This document shows, piece by piece, positions 1-5,749 of a DNA stretch of 8,347 nt. The DNA comes from Microcaldota archaeon (GTDB taxonomy: Archaea; Micrarchaeota; Micrarchaeia; Micrarchaeales; Micrarchaeaceae), in NCBI GenBank assembly GCA_021792115.1, contig JAJYVI010000039.1:1-8347 (forward strand), in the 5' to 3' direction. Position 1 is the first letter of the stretch. Each line of letters opens with the position of its first letter. The notes below the pieces were generated by a model. The model saw only the letters and a list, made by a program, of their open reading frames with translations. It searched no databases and was not told the origin of the DNA. A program made the translations under genes and the position numbers.

Positions 1-488
1 AATGAATTTGTTGTAAACTACTGCCTTCAAAAGCAGTTCTTTTTCTTTTATGTCTTTTCTCTTTGAGAAAGTATACTCCCCAAATACTCCTTTAAATACC
101 GAAAAACTGTTTTCAACAAGTGATCTTTGATGATAACCGCTTTTGTTCTTCCAAATCTTTAGACTTTTGATCCTTTTTTCTTTTGAAGGTATTTTATGAA
201 AGTTTTTGCCGCGTGTGCGATCTACATTTAATTGTTCTATAACTCTTTTTCTTCGATGTCTGCCATGAGACCTGATGTCTTTCTATATCTTATTTTGAAT
301 AATGATTTGATTGCAAATCCTGCTATAATAAGGAGATTAGAATAAGCATATGGCGCACCGACTTTATGGTTATTCATCTCTTGCAAATCTTTTTTGTAAT
401 TTGCCACTGTGGAGTCGAGATAGTAGGAAGGTCGACCCTGATTTATTAATATATTATTATATATTTTCCAATTTTTAATAGAGTTCAT
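1..488 (-). pseudogene. Broken IS5-like DDE transposase, N- and C-terminal parts only
   Basis: The N-terminal part (488 down to 237, 83 residues) begins at a plausible native ATG and has the family pattern NWKIYNN, GRPSYYLD, VGAPYAYSNLLI and KIRYRKTSGL. The C-terminal part is in another frame (codons starting at positions divisible by 3, open from about 243 to the window edge). It reads VDRTRGKNFHKIPSKEKR, then KIWKNKSGYHQRSLVENSFS and VFKGVFGEYTFSKRKDIKEK. The RSLVENSFS block holds the glutamate of the DDE triad. The two parts total about 163 residues against roughly 270-330 for intact relatives. The central segment carrying both catalytic aspartates is missing and the parts are out of frame, so this is a dead copy with an internal deletion. 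The 3' end lies outside the window. The family call rests on remembered motifs; that the gene is broken is seen directly. Confidence 0.82.
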
Positions 489-537
489 ACTGATTGTTAA
501 AAAACAGTATGCACCCCAAGTTTTTATAACTCGGGGT
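486..537. repeat. Two adjacent hairpins upstream of the transposase remnant
   Basis: CATACTG (486-492) pairs with CAGTATG (505-511) across a 12-nt loop, and it includes the transposase start codon. Directly after it, ACCCCAAGT (513-521) pairs with ACTCGGGGT (529-537) with one mismatch and a 7-nt loop. These may be the subterminal end of the IS5-like element or a transcription stop that shields its transposase. No terminal repeat could be matched because the other end of the element is outside the window. Confidence 0.4.
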
Positions 538-540
538 AAA

Positions 541-635
541 TTAGATAATGCTAATTATTGGACAAGGTCTATCCTATATCATGTAGTTCGCTCTTATCCC
601 AGCGCTAAAGCGTGTGGGATTTCCCGCTCACTTTG
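541..635 (+). mobile_element. Orphan IS200/IS605-like right-end hairpin
   Basis: ATCCCA (596-601) and GCGC (602-605) fold back on GCGT (610-613) and TGGGAT (615-620) across a TAAA loop with one bulged G. The flanks are GTTCGCTCTT upstream and TTTCCCGCTCAC downstream. This arrangement resembles the right ends of archaeal IS200/IS605 elements, which overlap the 3' scaffold of the TnpB guide RNA. No TnpB or TnpA coding sequence lies beside it; the body should be to the left, where the IS5 debris sits. I therefore read it as a remnant. The resemblance is from memory, not from a search. Confidence 0.45.
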
Positions 636-977
636 TTAAGGTGATGTAGTATTATTATACTCCTGTCTTGCATTTGATGTATTCTGATTTAGAGACATAA
701 GCGAATAAATTTCTTCAATCTTATTGGCAATTGCCTGGCCTCTTTCAGTAAGCTTAATCCTTTTCATTTTCCCATTTTTTTCGCTTTCGACTATGCCTAT
801 CATTTCGCAGTTGAGTATGAAATTACAGGTATGCACATATGTTGTATCTGATTCTTTTGCAAGTTTTGAAATATACCAGTTTTGATTAATATTTTTAAGC
901 AAAAGAATGATTTTAGCCTGCTTACCCTTGAAAATAAGTGTTTCTCCATTTTCAAAGGTTTCTTTTTTGTCATCCAT
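636..977 (-). CDS. Winged-helix (MarR-like) transcriptional regulator
   Basis: This is a 113-residue protein whose residues about 18-90 form a winged helix-turn-helix. A helix (KQAKIILLLKNI) is followed by the HTH pair ISKLAKESDTTYVHTCNFIL, then MIGIVESEKNGKMKRIKLTERG, the beta-wing and start of helix 4 typical of small archaeal MarR/TrmB-type DNA-binding proteins. A polar tail of about 20 residues follows. No sensor domain is present, so it probably acts as a simple DNA-binding dimer; its ligand and targets are unknown. The start at 977 has no clear Shine-Dalgarno. The upstream stretch holds TATA-like TTATAAAG repeats about 60-90 bp away. It lies 78 bp downstream of the Sec61-beta gene on the same strand and could share a transcript or use its own promoter. 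Its stop codon abuts the IS605-like end. Its target genes cannot be read from the sequence. Confidence 0.72.
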   Translation of the reverse strand: MDDKKETFENGETLIFKGKQAKIILLLKNINQNWYISKLAKESDTTYVHTCNFILNCEMIGIVESEKNGKMKRIKLTERGQAIANKIEEIYSLMSLNQNTSNARQEYNNTTSP

Positions 978-1036
978 AAATATGCACTATTTCAATTCTG
1001 CACCCAGTTCCAGTCTATAATTACAAAAGCTTGTCT

Positions 1037-1069
1037 TAACTTTATAACTTTAGTTTTATAACTTTATAA
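1037..1069 (-). promoter_or_regulatory. Repeated TAACTTTA / TATA-like boxes before the regulator gene
   Basis: TAACTTTA occurs three times, at 1037-1044, 1045-1052 and 1059-1066. The longer form TAACTTTATAA occurs at 1037-1047 and 1059-1069, exactly 22 bp (two helical turns) apart. On the minus strand these read TTATAAAGTTA and serve as good archaeal TATA boxes. A start site about 25 bp downstream of the proximal one would give a leader of roughly 40 nt. The spacing also suits binding of a dimeric regulator, possibly the gene's own product. The distal copy overlaps the end of the Sec61-beta coding region. Confidence 0.4.
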
Positions 1070-1211
1070 TTCTGTTTATTACTGAAATTATTATGGCAAA
1101 TAATGATATTGCTATAAGAATTATCTTAGGGTTTATTTTAGGGCCTTTTGAAGGAGCGTCATAAAAGCTCATTACTCCTGCCTGTGATTGTGGGCTGCTT
1201 AATTCTACCAT
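1056..1211 (-). CDS. Sec61-beta subunit of the Sec translocon
   Basis: This 51-residue gene encodes the small beta subunit (archaeal SecG equivalent) of the SecYE-beta protein-conducting channel in the cytoplasmic membrane. The N-terminal cytosolic segment reads SSPQSQAGVMSFYDAP and leads into SKGPKINPK, which matches the family signature of a Gly-Leu/Val-Met block before a Gly-Pro-Lys-x-x-Pro motif. One hydrophobic helix follows (about residues 30-45, IILIAISLFAIIISVI) with a short basic tail, as expected for a tail-anchored subunit. Its length is normal for the family. Start: GGTG lies 7 nt upstream of the ATG at 1211, a good archaeal ribosome binding site. TATA-like AAATATAAAATA lies about 35 bp upstream. 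It is followed on the same strand by the winged-helix gene. The stop codon is embedded in the TAACTTTA repeats. Confidence 0.85.
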   Translation of the reverse strand: MVELSSPQSQAGVMSFYDAPSKGPKINPKIILIAISLFAIIISVINRIIKL

Positions 1212-1511
1212 TTTTACACCAACATGCTTGTGTTTTGATTTTTATTTTATATTTTTTATTTATTCTTATTTATCCTATTTTGTTTTTGTATAAACTTCAA
1301 GTTTTTAAGTTTTAAGCAATTAACTTAATTTCAAATAATTAAAAAATTAATGCGTAATGATATTTATTAATTATCCTAATTGTTTTTAGTTATTCGCTTT
1401 TAATATTATTTTAAGTTTTTTAAATTTTATTTAATTTATTTAAAGTTTAATTTTTATTAATAAAATTATTAATAAAAAAATAAAAACAACACTAAAACCA
1501 TTAGATATTAA
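1212..1511. other. Very AT-rich divergent intergenic region
   Basis: About 300 bp almost free of G and C lies between the divergent Sec61-beta gene and the sRNA-tRNA pair. I see no open frame worth reporting. It should contain both promoters: TATA-like sequence near 1241-1252 for Sec61-beta and an A-rich TATA-like stretch at about 1474-1486 for the sRNA. The 12-bp unit TTATTAATAAAA is repeated perfectly in tandem at 1454-1465 and 1466-1477. Confidence 0.6.
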
Positions 1512-1561
1512 GTGATGAGACGAGGTATTTCTGAAACAGTGATGAGACGAGAGTCATCTGA
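1512..1561 (+). ncRNA. Dual-guide C/D box sRNA
   Basis: All four boxes are canonical and correctly spaced: C GTGATGA (1512-1518), a 12-nt guide (1519-1530), D' CTGA (1531-1534), a 4-nt spacer AACA, C' GTGATGA (1539-1545), a 12-nt guide (1546-1557) and D CTGA (1558-1561). Such RNAs direct the fibrillarin-Nop5-L7Ae complex to 2'-O-methylate the nucleotide opposite the fifth base upstream of D or D'. The D guide GACGAGAGUCAU is complementary over 9 nt to AUGACUCUC in 23S helix 69, so the predicted target equals E. coli C1920. The D' guide GACGAGGUAUUU is complementary to AAAUACCUCGUC. That sequence resembles the conserved AAAUNCCU segment of helix 71, with the target equal to position 1940. The boxes and spacing are seen directly; the rRNA match is from remembered rRNA sequence. 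The 14-bp repeat here (1511-1524, 1538-1551) is explained by the C/C' boxes plus a shared GACGAG. Confidence 0.92.
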
Positions 1562-1571
1562 TAATATTAAA

Positions 1572-1718
1572 GGGGTTGTAGCGTAACTTGGCAGCGCGGC
1601 AGGCTCCAGATATATAATGTTTTTTAAAAGGATTGAGCTTATTGCAATGATATAAATCTGGAATTTTAAAAAATAATGAAGTAACCTGCAAATCTGGGTT
1701 CAAATCCCAGCAACCCCA
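1572..1718 (+). tRNA. tRNA-Trp(CCA) with a 74-nt intron
   Basis: The acceptor stem GGGGUUG (1572-1578) pairs perfectly with CAACCCC (1711-1717), and the discriminator is A1718. The D stem is GCGU/GCGC (1581-1584, 1594-1597). The anticodon stem GCAGG (1599-1603) pairs with CCUGC (1685-1689), and the loop CUCCAGA carries anticodon CCA at 1606-1608. The T arm is CUGGG-UUCAAAU-CCCAG (1694-1710). The 3' CCA is not encoded. The intron (about 1610-1683) sits between positions 37 and 38, the canonical archaeal site. A bulge-helix-bulge can be drawn: bulge A36-G37-A1610, central helix CUCC opposite GAAG (1679-1681 region, one mismatch), and bulge UAA (1682-1684). GUUUUUUAAAA (1619-1629) can pair with UUUUAAAAAAU inside the intron. 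The mature tRNA is 73 nt. T-rich sequence after 1719 should end transcription. Confidence 0.96.
1610..1683 (+). other. Intron of tRNA-Trp (position 37/38)
   Basis: The boundaries come from the tRNA fold: G37 is 1609 and A38 is 1684. The segment AUCUGGA (1656-1662) is complementary to UCCAGAU spanning the anticodon and the 5' splice site (1605-1611), so it may hold an alternative fold before splicing. In some euryarchaea this intron is itself a C/D guide for the tRNA. I see no acceptable C and D box pair here. Splicing would be by the archaeal tRNA endonuclease and ligase, which are not encoded in this window. Confidence 0.85.
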
Positions 1719-2001
1719 AATTTTTCATATTTTTGTTGATTTTGCTTGCTATTAATCTAAGTTCTTTATTAAATACTTTATTTTCATCCAGTGAAGATAA
1801 TCTATTTTTTATAAAATATGAAGAAAAATGGACTGTTGAGGCGTATATTCTTATCTTGATATAGCTTTCTATTTAAATTCTTCTGGTGCTGCTTTGCTAG
1901 CAGAATTTCCAAAATGCTATTAAAATCCAGCAAAATAATATAAAATACACAATATCTTAAATCATGCTTCTCTAAAATAAGATAATGAGTAATATAGTGG
2001 T
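1719..2001. other. Intergenic region between tRNA-Trp and the helicase
   Basis: T-runs at 1721-1735 (TTTTT twice) are a suitable archaeal terminator for the tRNA transcript. A TATA-like stretch, AATAATATAAAATAC (1934-1948), could start the helicase mRNA about 25 bp downstream. I see no credible gene in between; the longest ATG frame is 13 codons. Confidence 0.5.
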
Positions 2002-2004
2002 TTG

Positions 2005-3612
2005 ATGCCCTCTAATGCTAGAATAGCAGATGCAGAAAAAAAGGTAGGCAAAACCCTGCTGAATGGCAGATACATAGAACTGAATCAGGACTTTCTTACT
2101 GCATTTAACATGATTGAAAATACTGGCCAAAATGTCTTTATAACAGGCAAGGCAGGCACTGGAAAGTCCACATTTCTTGAATATTTGCGCGCAAATACTG
2201 CAAAGAGCATAGTTGTGCTTGCTCCAACAGGAGTGGCTGCGCTTAATGTGCATGGTCAGACAATACACTCGTTTTTCAAATTCAAGCCAAGCATTACGAT
2301 TGACACTGTGAGAGTTTTATCTAACAGCAGCAGGCAGGAGATATATAAAAACATAGACATTATTGTAATTGATGAGATATCCATGGTTAGAGCAGATCTT
2401 CTTGACTGCATAGACAAGTTTCTCAAGCTTAACAGGAATGAAACCAGGAAGCCGTTCGGGGGTGTGCAGATGGTGTTTATAGGGGACCTGTATCAGCTGC
2501 CTCCTGTTGTGAAGTACAATGAAAGAAAGCTGTTCAGCAGCATGTATAAAAGCCCGTATTTTTTTGATGCAAAATCTTTCGAGCCCTTAGAGATGCGATT
2601 TATTGAGCTGCAGAAGCATTACAGGCAATCTGACGAGAACTTTATTGCACTATTAAATGCAATTAGGAACAACTCACTCTCTGAGCAGCATCTTGATATG
2701 ATAAACAAGAGATTTGATCCTGACTTTGCTCCAGGAGAGGCAAGCGGGTATGTTACGCTTGCCACGACTAATGCTATAGCAGATAAGATAAACCAGAAGG
2801 AGCTCGAGAAGCTAAAGTCTCCAAAGTACACTTATATTGCAGAAGTAAAAGGCGATATTGATGAAAAGTCCTTTCCAAATGATATGGAGCTTACCTTGAA
2901 ACTAGGAACGCAGGTAATGCTGCTCAACAATGACCCAGACGGCAGGTGGGTTAATGGAAGCATAGGAACTGTGAAAGAGATAATTAAAGGCTCAAGGGCT
3001 GATACAATAATAATAGAGCTTACTGACGGCAGGATTGTGAATGTGCTGCCTTTTACCTGGGATGTCTATAAATTTACATTTGATAAGCAGGAAATGAAAA
3101 TAAAATCAGAACAAGTTGGAAGCTTTACACAGTATCCGATAATGCTCGCATGGGCTATAACAATCCATAAGAGCCAGGGCAAGACATTTGACAAGGTAAT
3201 AATTGACATAGGCAAAGGGACCTTTGTGGCTGGCCAGCTCTATGTTGCGCTCAGCAGGTGCACCACGATGGATGGCATAGTCCTAAGGTCTAGGCTTGAG
3301 CAGAGGCATGTGTTCAAGAACTGGAGAGTGGCAAAGTTCATGACCCAGTACCAGTATAGGCAGTCCGAGGCAGAGCTCTCCCTGGATAAAAAGGTTAGCC
3401 TTCTTGTATCTGCAATGAGGCGCAAGGCGTATATATCTATTACCTACCTGAAGCCCAATGACGAGAAATCTAGAAGAAATATCCTGCCCCTCTTTGTCGG
3501 CAGGATGGAGTACAAAGGAAAGGAGTACTTAGGCGTGAAGGCATTGGATTCAAAGAGCGGCGAAGAAAGAAATTTCAGCATAGAAAGGATACTCAGCATA
3601 AGCAAAGACTAG
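2005..3612 (+). CDS. Pif1-like superfamily 1 DNA helicase with C-terminal WYL domain
   Basis: This is a 5'-3' DNA helicase of the Pif1/RecD2-like SF1B group, about 535 residues from the ATG at 2005 (a TTG lies one codon earlier; GTGG at 1997-2000 supports a start here). Visible motifs are Walker A GKAGTGKST (about 48-56), motif Ia APTGVAALNVHGQTIHSFF, Walker B IIVIDEISMV, motif III FIGDLYQLPPVV, motif IV-like LQKHYRQSDENF, and motifs V/VI AITIHKSQGKTFDKV and GQLYVALSRCTTMDG. All key residues are present, so it should be active. The last roughly 85 residues (YISITYLKP, RRNILPLFVGRMEYKGKEYLGVKA, RNFSIERILSI) fit a WYL domain, which acts as an ssDNA-binding module in a characterised Thermotoga Pif1. 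Likely roles are unwinding during replication, repair or at G-quadruplexes. It is monocistronic, convergent with the downstream ATPase, and somewhat richer in G+C than the central region. Confidence 0.93.
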   Translation: MPSNARIADAEKKVGKTLLNGRYIELNQDFLTAFNMIENTGQNVFITGKAGTGKSTFLEYLRANTAKSIVVLAPTGVAALNVHGQTIHSFFKFKPSITIDTVRVLSNSSRQEIYKNIDIIVIDEISMVRADLLDCIDKFLKLNRNETRKPFGGVQMVFIGDLYQLPPVVKYNERKLFSSMYKSPYFFDAKSFEPLEMRFIELQKHYRQSDENFIALLNAIRNNSLSEQHLDMINKRFDPDFAPGEASGYVTLATTNAIADKINQKELEKLKSPKYTYIAEVKGDIDEKSFPNDMELTLKLGTQVMLLNNDPDGRWVNGSIGTVKEIIKGSRADTIIIELTDGRIVNVLPFTWDVYKFTFDKQEMKIKSEQVGSFTQYPIMLAWAITIHKSQGKTFDKVIIDIGKGTFVAGQLYVALSRCTTMDGIVLRSRLEQRHVFKNWRVAKFMTQYQYRQSEAELSLDKKVSLLVSAMRRKAYISITYLKPNDEKSRRNILPLFVGRMEYKGKEYLGVKALDSKSGEERNFSIERILSISKD

Positions 3613-3901
3613 ACGTAGCAACTTATTTAGAATTAGCTATGGATGACGACTTTTGTTCCAAATCTACTAGAAAAAGCTTTGTTTAAAAACTCCAAAAAGC
3701 AATTCAATCATTTTTGGTGCTTATACAAAATAATAGACTACAAGAAAGTCTAGCAAATACGATAAGATGTTTGAGAGGAGGAAATTCAAGGTTAAAATCA
3801 AAGCAGCATTAAGCAGCACATGCAGAACTCCACGCTATCGTACTCTATAGACATGCTTCCCAATACTTTGAAGTTCACCAGATTAGCAATGATTATTTTA
3901 A
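3613..3901. other. Gap between the convergent helicase and ATPase genes
   Basis: This 289-bp stretch is bounded by two stop codons. I find only very short frames: about 15 codons near 3645, 27 codons from 3767 on the plus strand, and an unstarted 30-odd-codon frame on the minus strand. None has a recognisable motif. No clear hairpin terminator is visible. It may be a decayed gene, but nothing identifies one. Confidence 0.45.
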
Positions 3902-5233
3902 TTATAAGACTGCAAGAAACATAAAAATAGGCAGAATTTTAACTCCATTTTGTTTAATATTATTATCAAATGTATTTTTACTTAAAAGAATTTTATTTTT
4001 TATATCAACTTTAGGGAAATCATAATCTGCAACTTTGTTTTGCCATTTTGCCTCAAAACCAAAATTACCTATTACAAAATCTATTTCTCGTTTACCTGAA
4101 TAAAATCCTATTTTTACCTTAGGCTCTGCTAATTGTTTGTCTTTATTTACAAAACGATAAAGATGATTAAAAAGTACTCCCTCAATTATTTTTGACTCTG
4201 CATCCTTGTTAATTATATTTGTCTTTTTTGCGAACAAATTGTATAAAAATGGATCATTGAAATATACTTTTCTTTCTTTTCTGAACATATACTTTCTACC
4301 TGCAATCGGAAATATGCTCTTAGCAATAAATAAATCCTCAAACATCTCTATATAGCTTCTAACTGTTATATGAGATTTTATGCCTTGCATGCCAGCTATT
4401 TTAGATAAATTCACTTTAGATGCATAACTCTCCATAAGACCATAGATTATAGCAGTAGCTATCTCTGCACTTCTATTGGCTTTGCTTATATCTGATACAA
4501 AAGCATTCCAGTGGATATCATATATTGCATCGCTGACCTGCTTGTTTATTATATAATCAAAGATTGCATCAGGATAACCTCCAGTCTTTAAGTATACTTC
4601 AAACCATTTGCGTATTTCTTCAAAATAAGCAATGGATTTTTCTGCTAATTTTATTGCAGAATCTAAATCTAATGCAGTATTTCTTTCTAAAAATTGCTTA
4701 ACATCTTTGCTGCCAAAACTGATCAAAAACTCTTTAAATGAGATAGGCATAAATTCTATGAACTTTATATTCCTGCCAGGCATTAATTCTTTCTTAAGAT
4801 TTATTGATGATGATCCTGTTATATACAATATAGAGTTTGATGAGTTGTTTGAATCAAGAAATGATTTTATCGCTCTTTGCCATCCTTCAACAAAACTAAC
4901 TTCGTCTAAATATAGAAATGTTTTGCTTTGGCCTTCTCCAACAAATGTATTTATTACATCAGATATTTCTTCAAAGCTTCTTGATGTATCAAAAGAATAA
5001 TACATAATTTGCTTAGGATTAACATGCTCCTTTATTATTTTTTTATAAATATCATATTTTAATGCAGTAGTTTTGCCCAGCTGCCTTGGTCCAATGAGTA
5101 TTTGATTCCTTTCTTCAAGTGCAGCATCTATTTTATTACCAGTATTTATTACTTTTTTTACTTTTTCATCTTTAATTATTGCAGAACTATCATCCCACCA
5201 AGGATTTTGGTTTGCAATTCTATCTAATTCCAT
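3902..5233 (-). CDS. AAA+ ATPase with C-terminal DUF4143 (nuclease-like) domain
   Basis: This 443-residue protein belongs to the large archaeal/bacterial family of DUF4143 ATPases. Walker A is GPRQLGKTT (48-56), Walker B is TFLYLDE (105-111), and a sensor-like YITGSSS sits at 137-143. These are followed by the diagnostic MPGRNIKFIEFMPISFKEFL. A predicted winged-helix stretch lies in the middle (near VNLSKIAGMQGIKSHITVRSYIEM). The C-terminal domain ends with SGKREIDFVIGN and GFEAKW: the spacing Asp385, Glu394-x-Lys396 is that of a PD-(D/E)xK nuclease core. Family members are spread widely and their cellular role is poorly defined; roles in toxin-like defence or element maintenance have been proposed. 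The start at 5233 is the only reasonable one and the transcript is probably leaderless (TATA about 5255-5269). Two palindromes flank the TATA box, so transcription is probably repressed by a dimeric protein. The gene appears intact. Confidence 0.9.
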   Translation of the reverse strand: MELDRIANQNPWWDDSSAIIKDEKVKKVINTGNKIDAALEERNQILIGPRQLGKTTALKYDIYKKIIKEHVNPKQIMYYSFDTSRSFEEISDVINTFVGEGQSKTFLYLDEVSFVEGWQRAIKSFLDSNNSSNSILYITGSSSINLKKELMPGRNIKFIEFMPISFKEFLISFGSKDVKQFLERNTALDLDSAIKLAEKSIAYFEEIRKWFEVYLKTGGYPDAIFDYIINKQVSDAIYDIHWNAFVSDISKANRSAEIATAIIYGLMESYASKVNLSKIAGMQGIKSHITVRSYIEMFEDLFIAKSIFPIAGRKYMFRKERKVYFNDPFLYNLFAKKTNIINKDAESKIIEGVLFNHLYRFVNKDKQLAEPKVKIGFYSGKREIDFVIGNFGFEAKWQNKVADYDFPKVDIKNKILLSKNTFDNNIKQNGVKILPIFMFLAVL

Positions 5234-5235
5234 AT

Positions 5236-5286
5236 TTGATATTACGATATCAAGTTATTTAAATATTTTGATATTACAATATCAAG
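5236..5286 (-). promoter_or_regulatory. Promoter and paired palindromic operators of the ATPase gene
   Basis: The 18-bp palindrome TTGATAT-TACG-ATATCAA (5236-5253) recurs as TTGATAT-TACA-ATATCAA (5268-5285). The arms are perfect, one centre base differs, and centres are 32 bp (about three helical turns) apart. Between them on the minus strand is AAATATTTAAATAAC, a good TATA box. A start site about 25 bp downstream falls at about 5236, almost at the ATG (5233), so the mRNA would be leaderless. One palindrome covers the start site and the other covers the region upstream of the TATA box. Occupancy of either should block TBP/TFB or RNA polymerase. Confidence 0.72.
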
Positions 5287-5330
5287 TTTATTTAGGCTGC
5301 CCAATCATTAATGATTAATCTATTGAGTAT

Positions 5331-5670
5331 GAGGCTGTTGAAAATCTTAAATTTTTAAACGATTACAATAAAATATAACTAATAAAAACTTAAAAAATTT
5401 GTACTAATATTTTGCAGCTCTAAAAATTATATAATAACCAATGCTACTGCAAGCGCGACTTTGAAATATAGAAGGTACTATATTTTTATTTTATTTATAA
5501 TTTTCATATCGCTGTATCAGCAGCGAGCCATCGCCAAAGTATTGACGGGCTCCGCTAATGCTTATGCATATGTATTTACAAAATGACTATCAGGGTCGTC
5601 ATTGCCGCCAATTTATTAGTAGAAAGATAAAAACAAAATACTTCTGTGCAATTAAATTTTCAACAGACTC
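5331..5670. mobile_element. MITE-like non-autonomous element, 340 bp
   Basis: The ends are inverted repeats: GAGGCTGTTGAAAAT at 5331-5345, and the reverse complement of GAGTCTGTTGAAAAT at 5656-5670 (14 of 15 identical). No open frame survives inside on either strand. The interior holds small hairpins (5510-5525 CGCTG/CAGCG; 5582-5603 AATGAC/GTCATT). The ends resemble those of IS5-type elements, which would have to supply the transposase. No target-site duplication is evident in the flanks, so the insertion is probably old. It fills most of the gene-free stretch 5287-5749. Confidence 0.55.
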
Positions 5671-5689
5671 CAAGGTCACCAGAAAAGAA

Positions 5690-5749
5690 ATGCATAAATA
5701 ATACTTAATACACTATTAATAACAGTAAGTAACTTTGATTGGTGGGTAA
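5690..5749 (+). promoter_or_regulatory. Promoter and strong ribosome binding site of the repeat-protein gene
   Basis: TATA-like TGCATAAATAATAC lies near 5690-5704, which predicts a start about 5720-5725 and a leader of about 25-30 nt. GGTGG (about 5740-5744) precedes the ATG at 5750 by 5 nt. This is the clearest Shine-Dalgarno in the window and it fixes the start. Confidence 0.55.

Noticed and set aside
1511..1551. GTGATGAGACGAG direct repeat as CRISPR or regulatory iterons
   Set aside because: It is fully explained by the C and C' boxes of a C/D sRNA plus similar guide starts.
1610..1683. tRNA-Trp intron as a C/D box guide RNA
   Set aside because: AATGATA and AATGAAG are poor C boxes and there is no CUGA box at the correct spacing from the anticodon-complementary segment.
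1972..3425. Minus-strand frames opposite the helicase (near 1972-2268, 2619-2831, 3240-3425)
   Set aside because: They are shadows of the helicase reading frame, without ribosome binding sites or recognisable domains.
3767..3850. 27-codon plus-strand frame starting MFERRKFKVK
   Set aside because: It has no upstream ribosome binding site, no recognised motif and ends abruptly. A transposase-leader resemblance was considered but is too weak.
4795..4825. TTGATGATGATCCTG as a further C/D box RNA
   Set aside because: It lies antisense in the ATPase gene, with no D box or C'/D' pair at usable spacing.
4632..5000. Plus-strand 122-codon frame inside the ATPase gene
   Set aside because: It is antisense to a conserved AAA+ core with intact motifs and has no family character.
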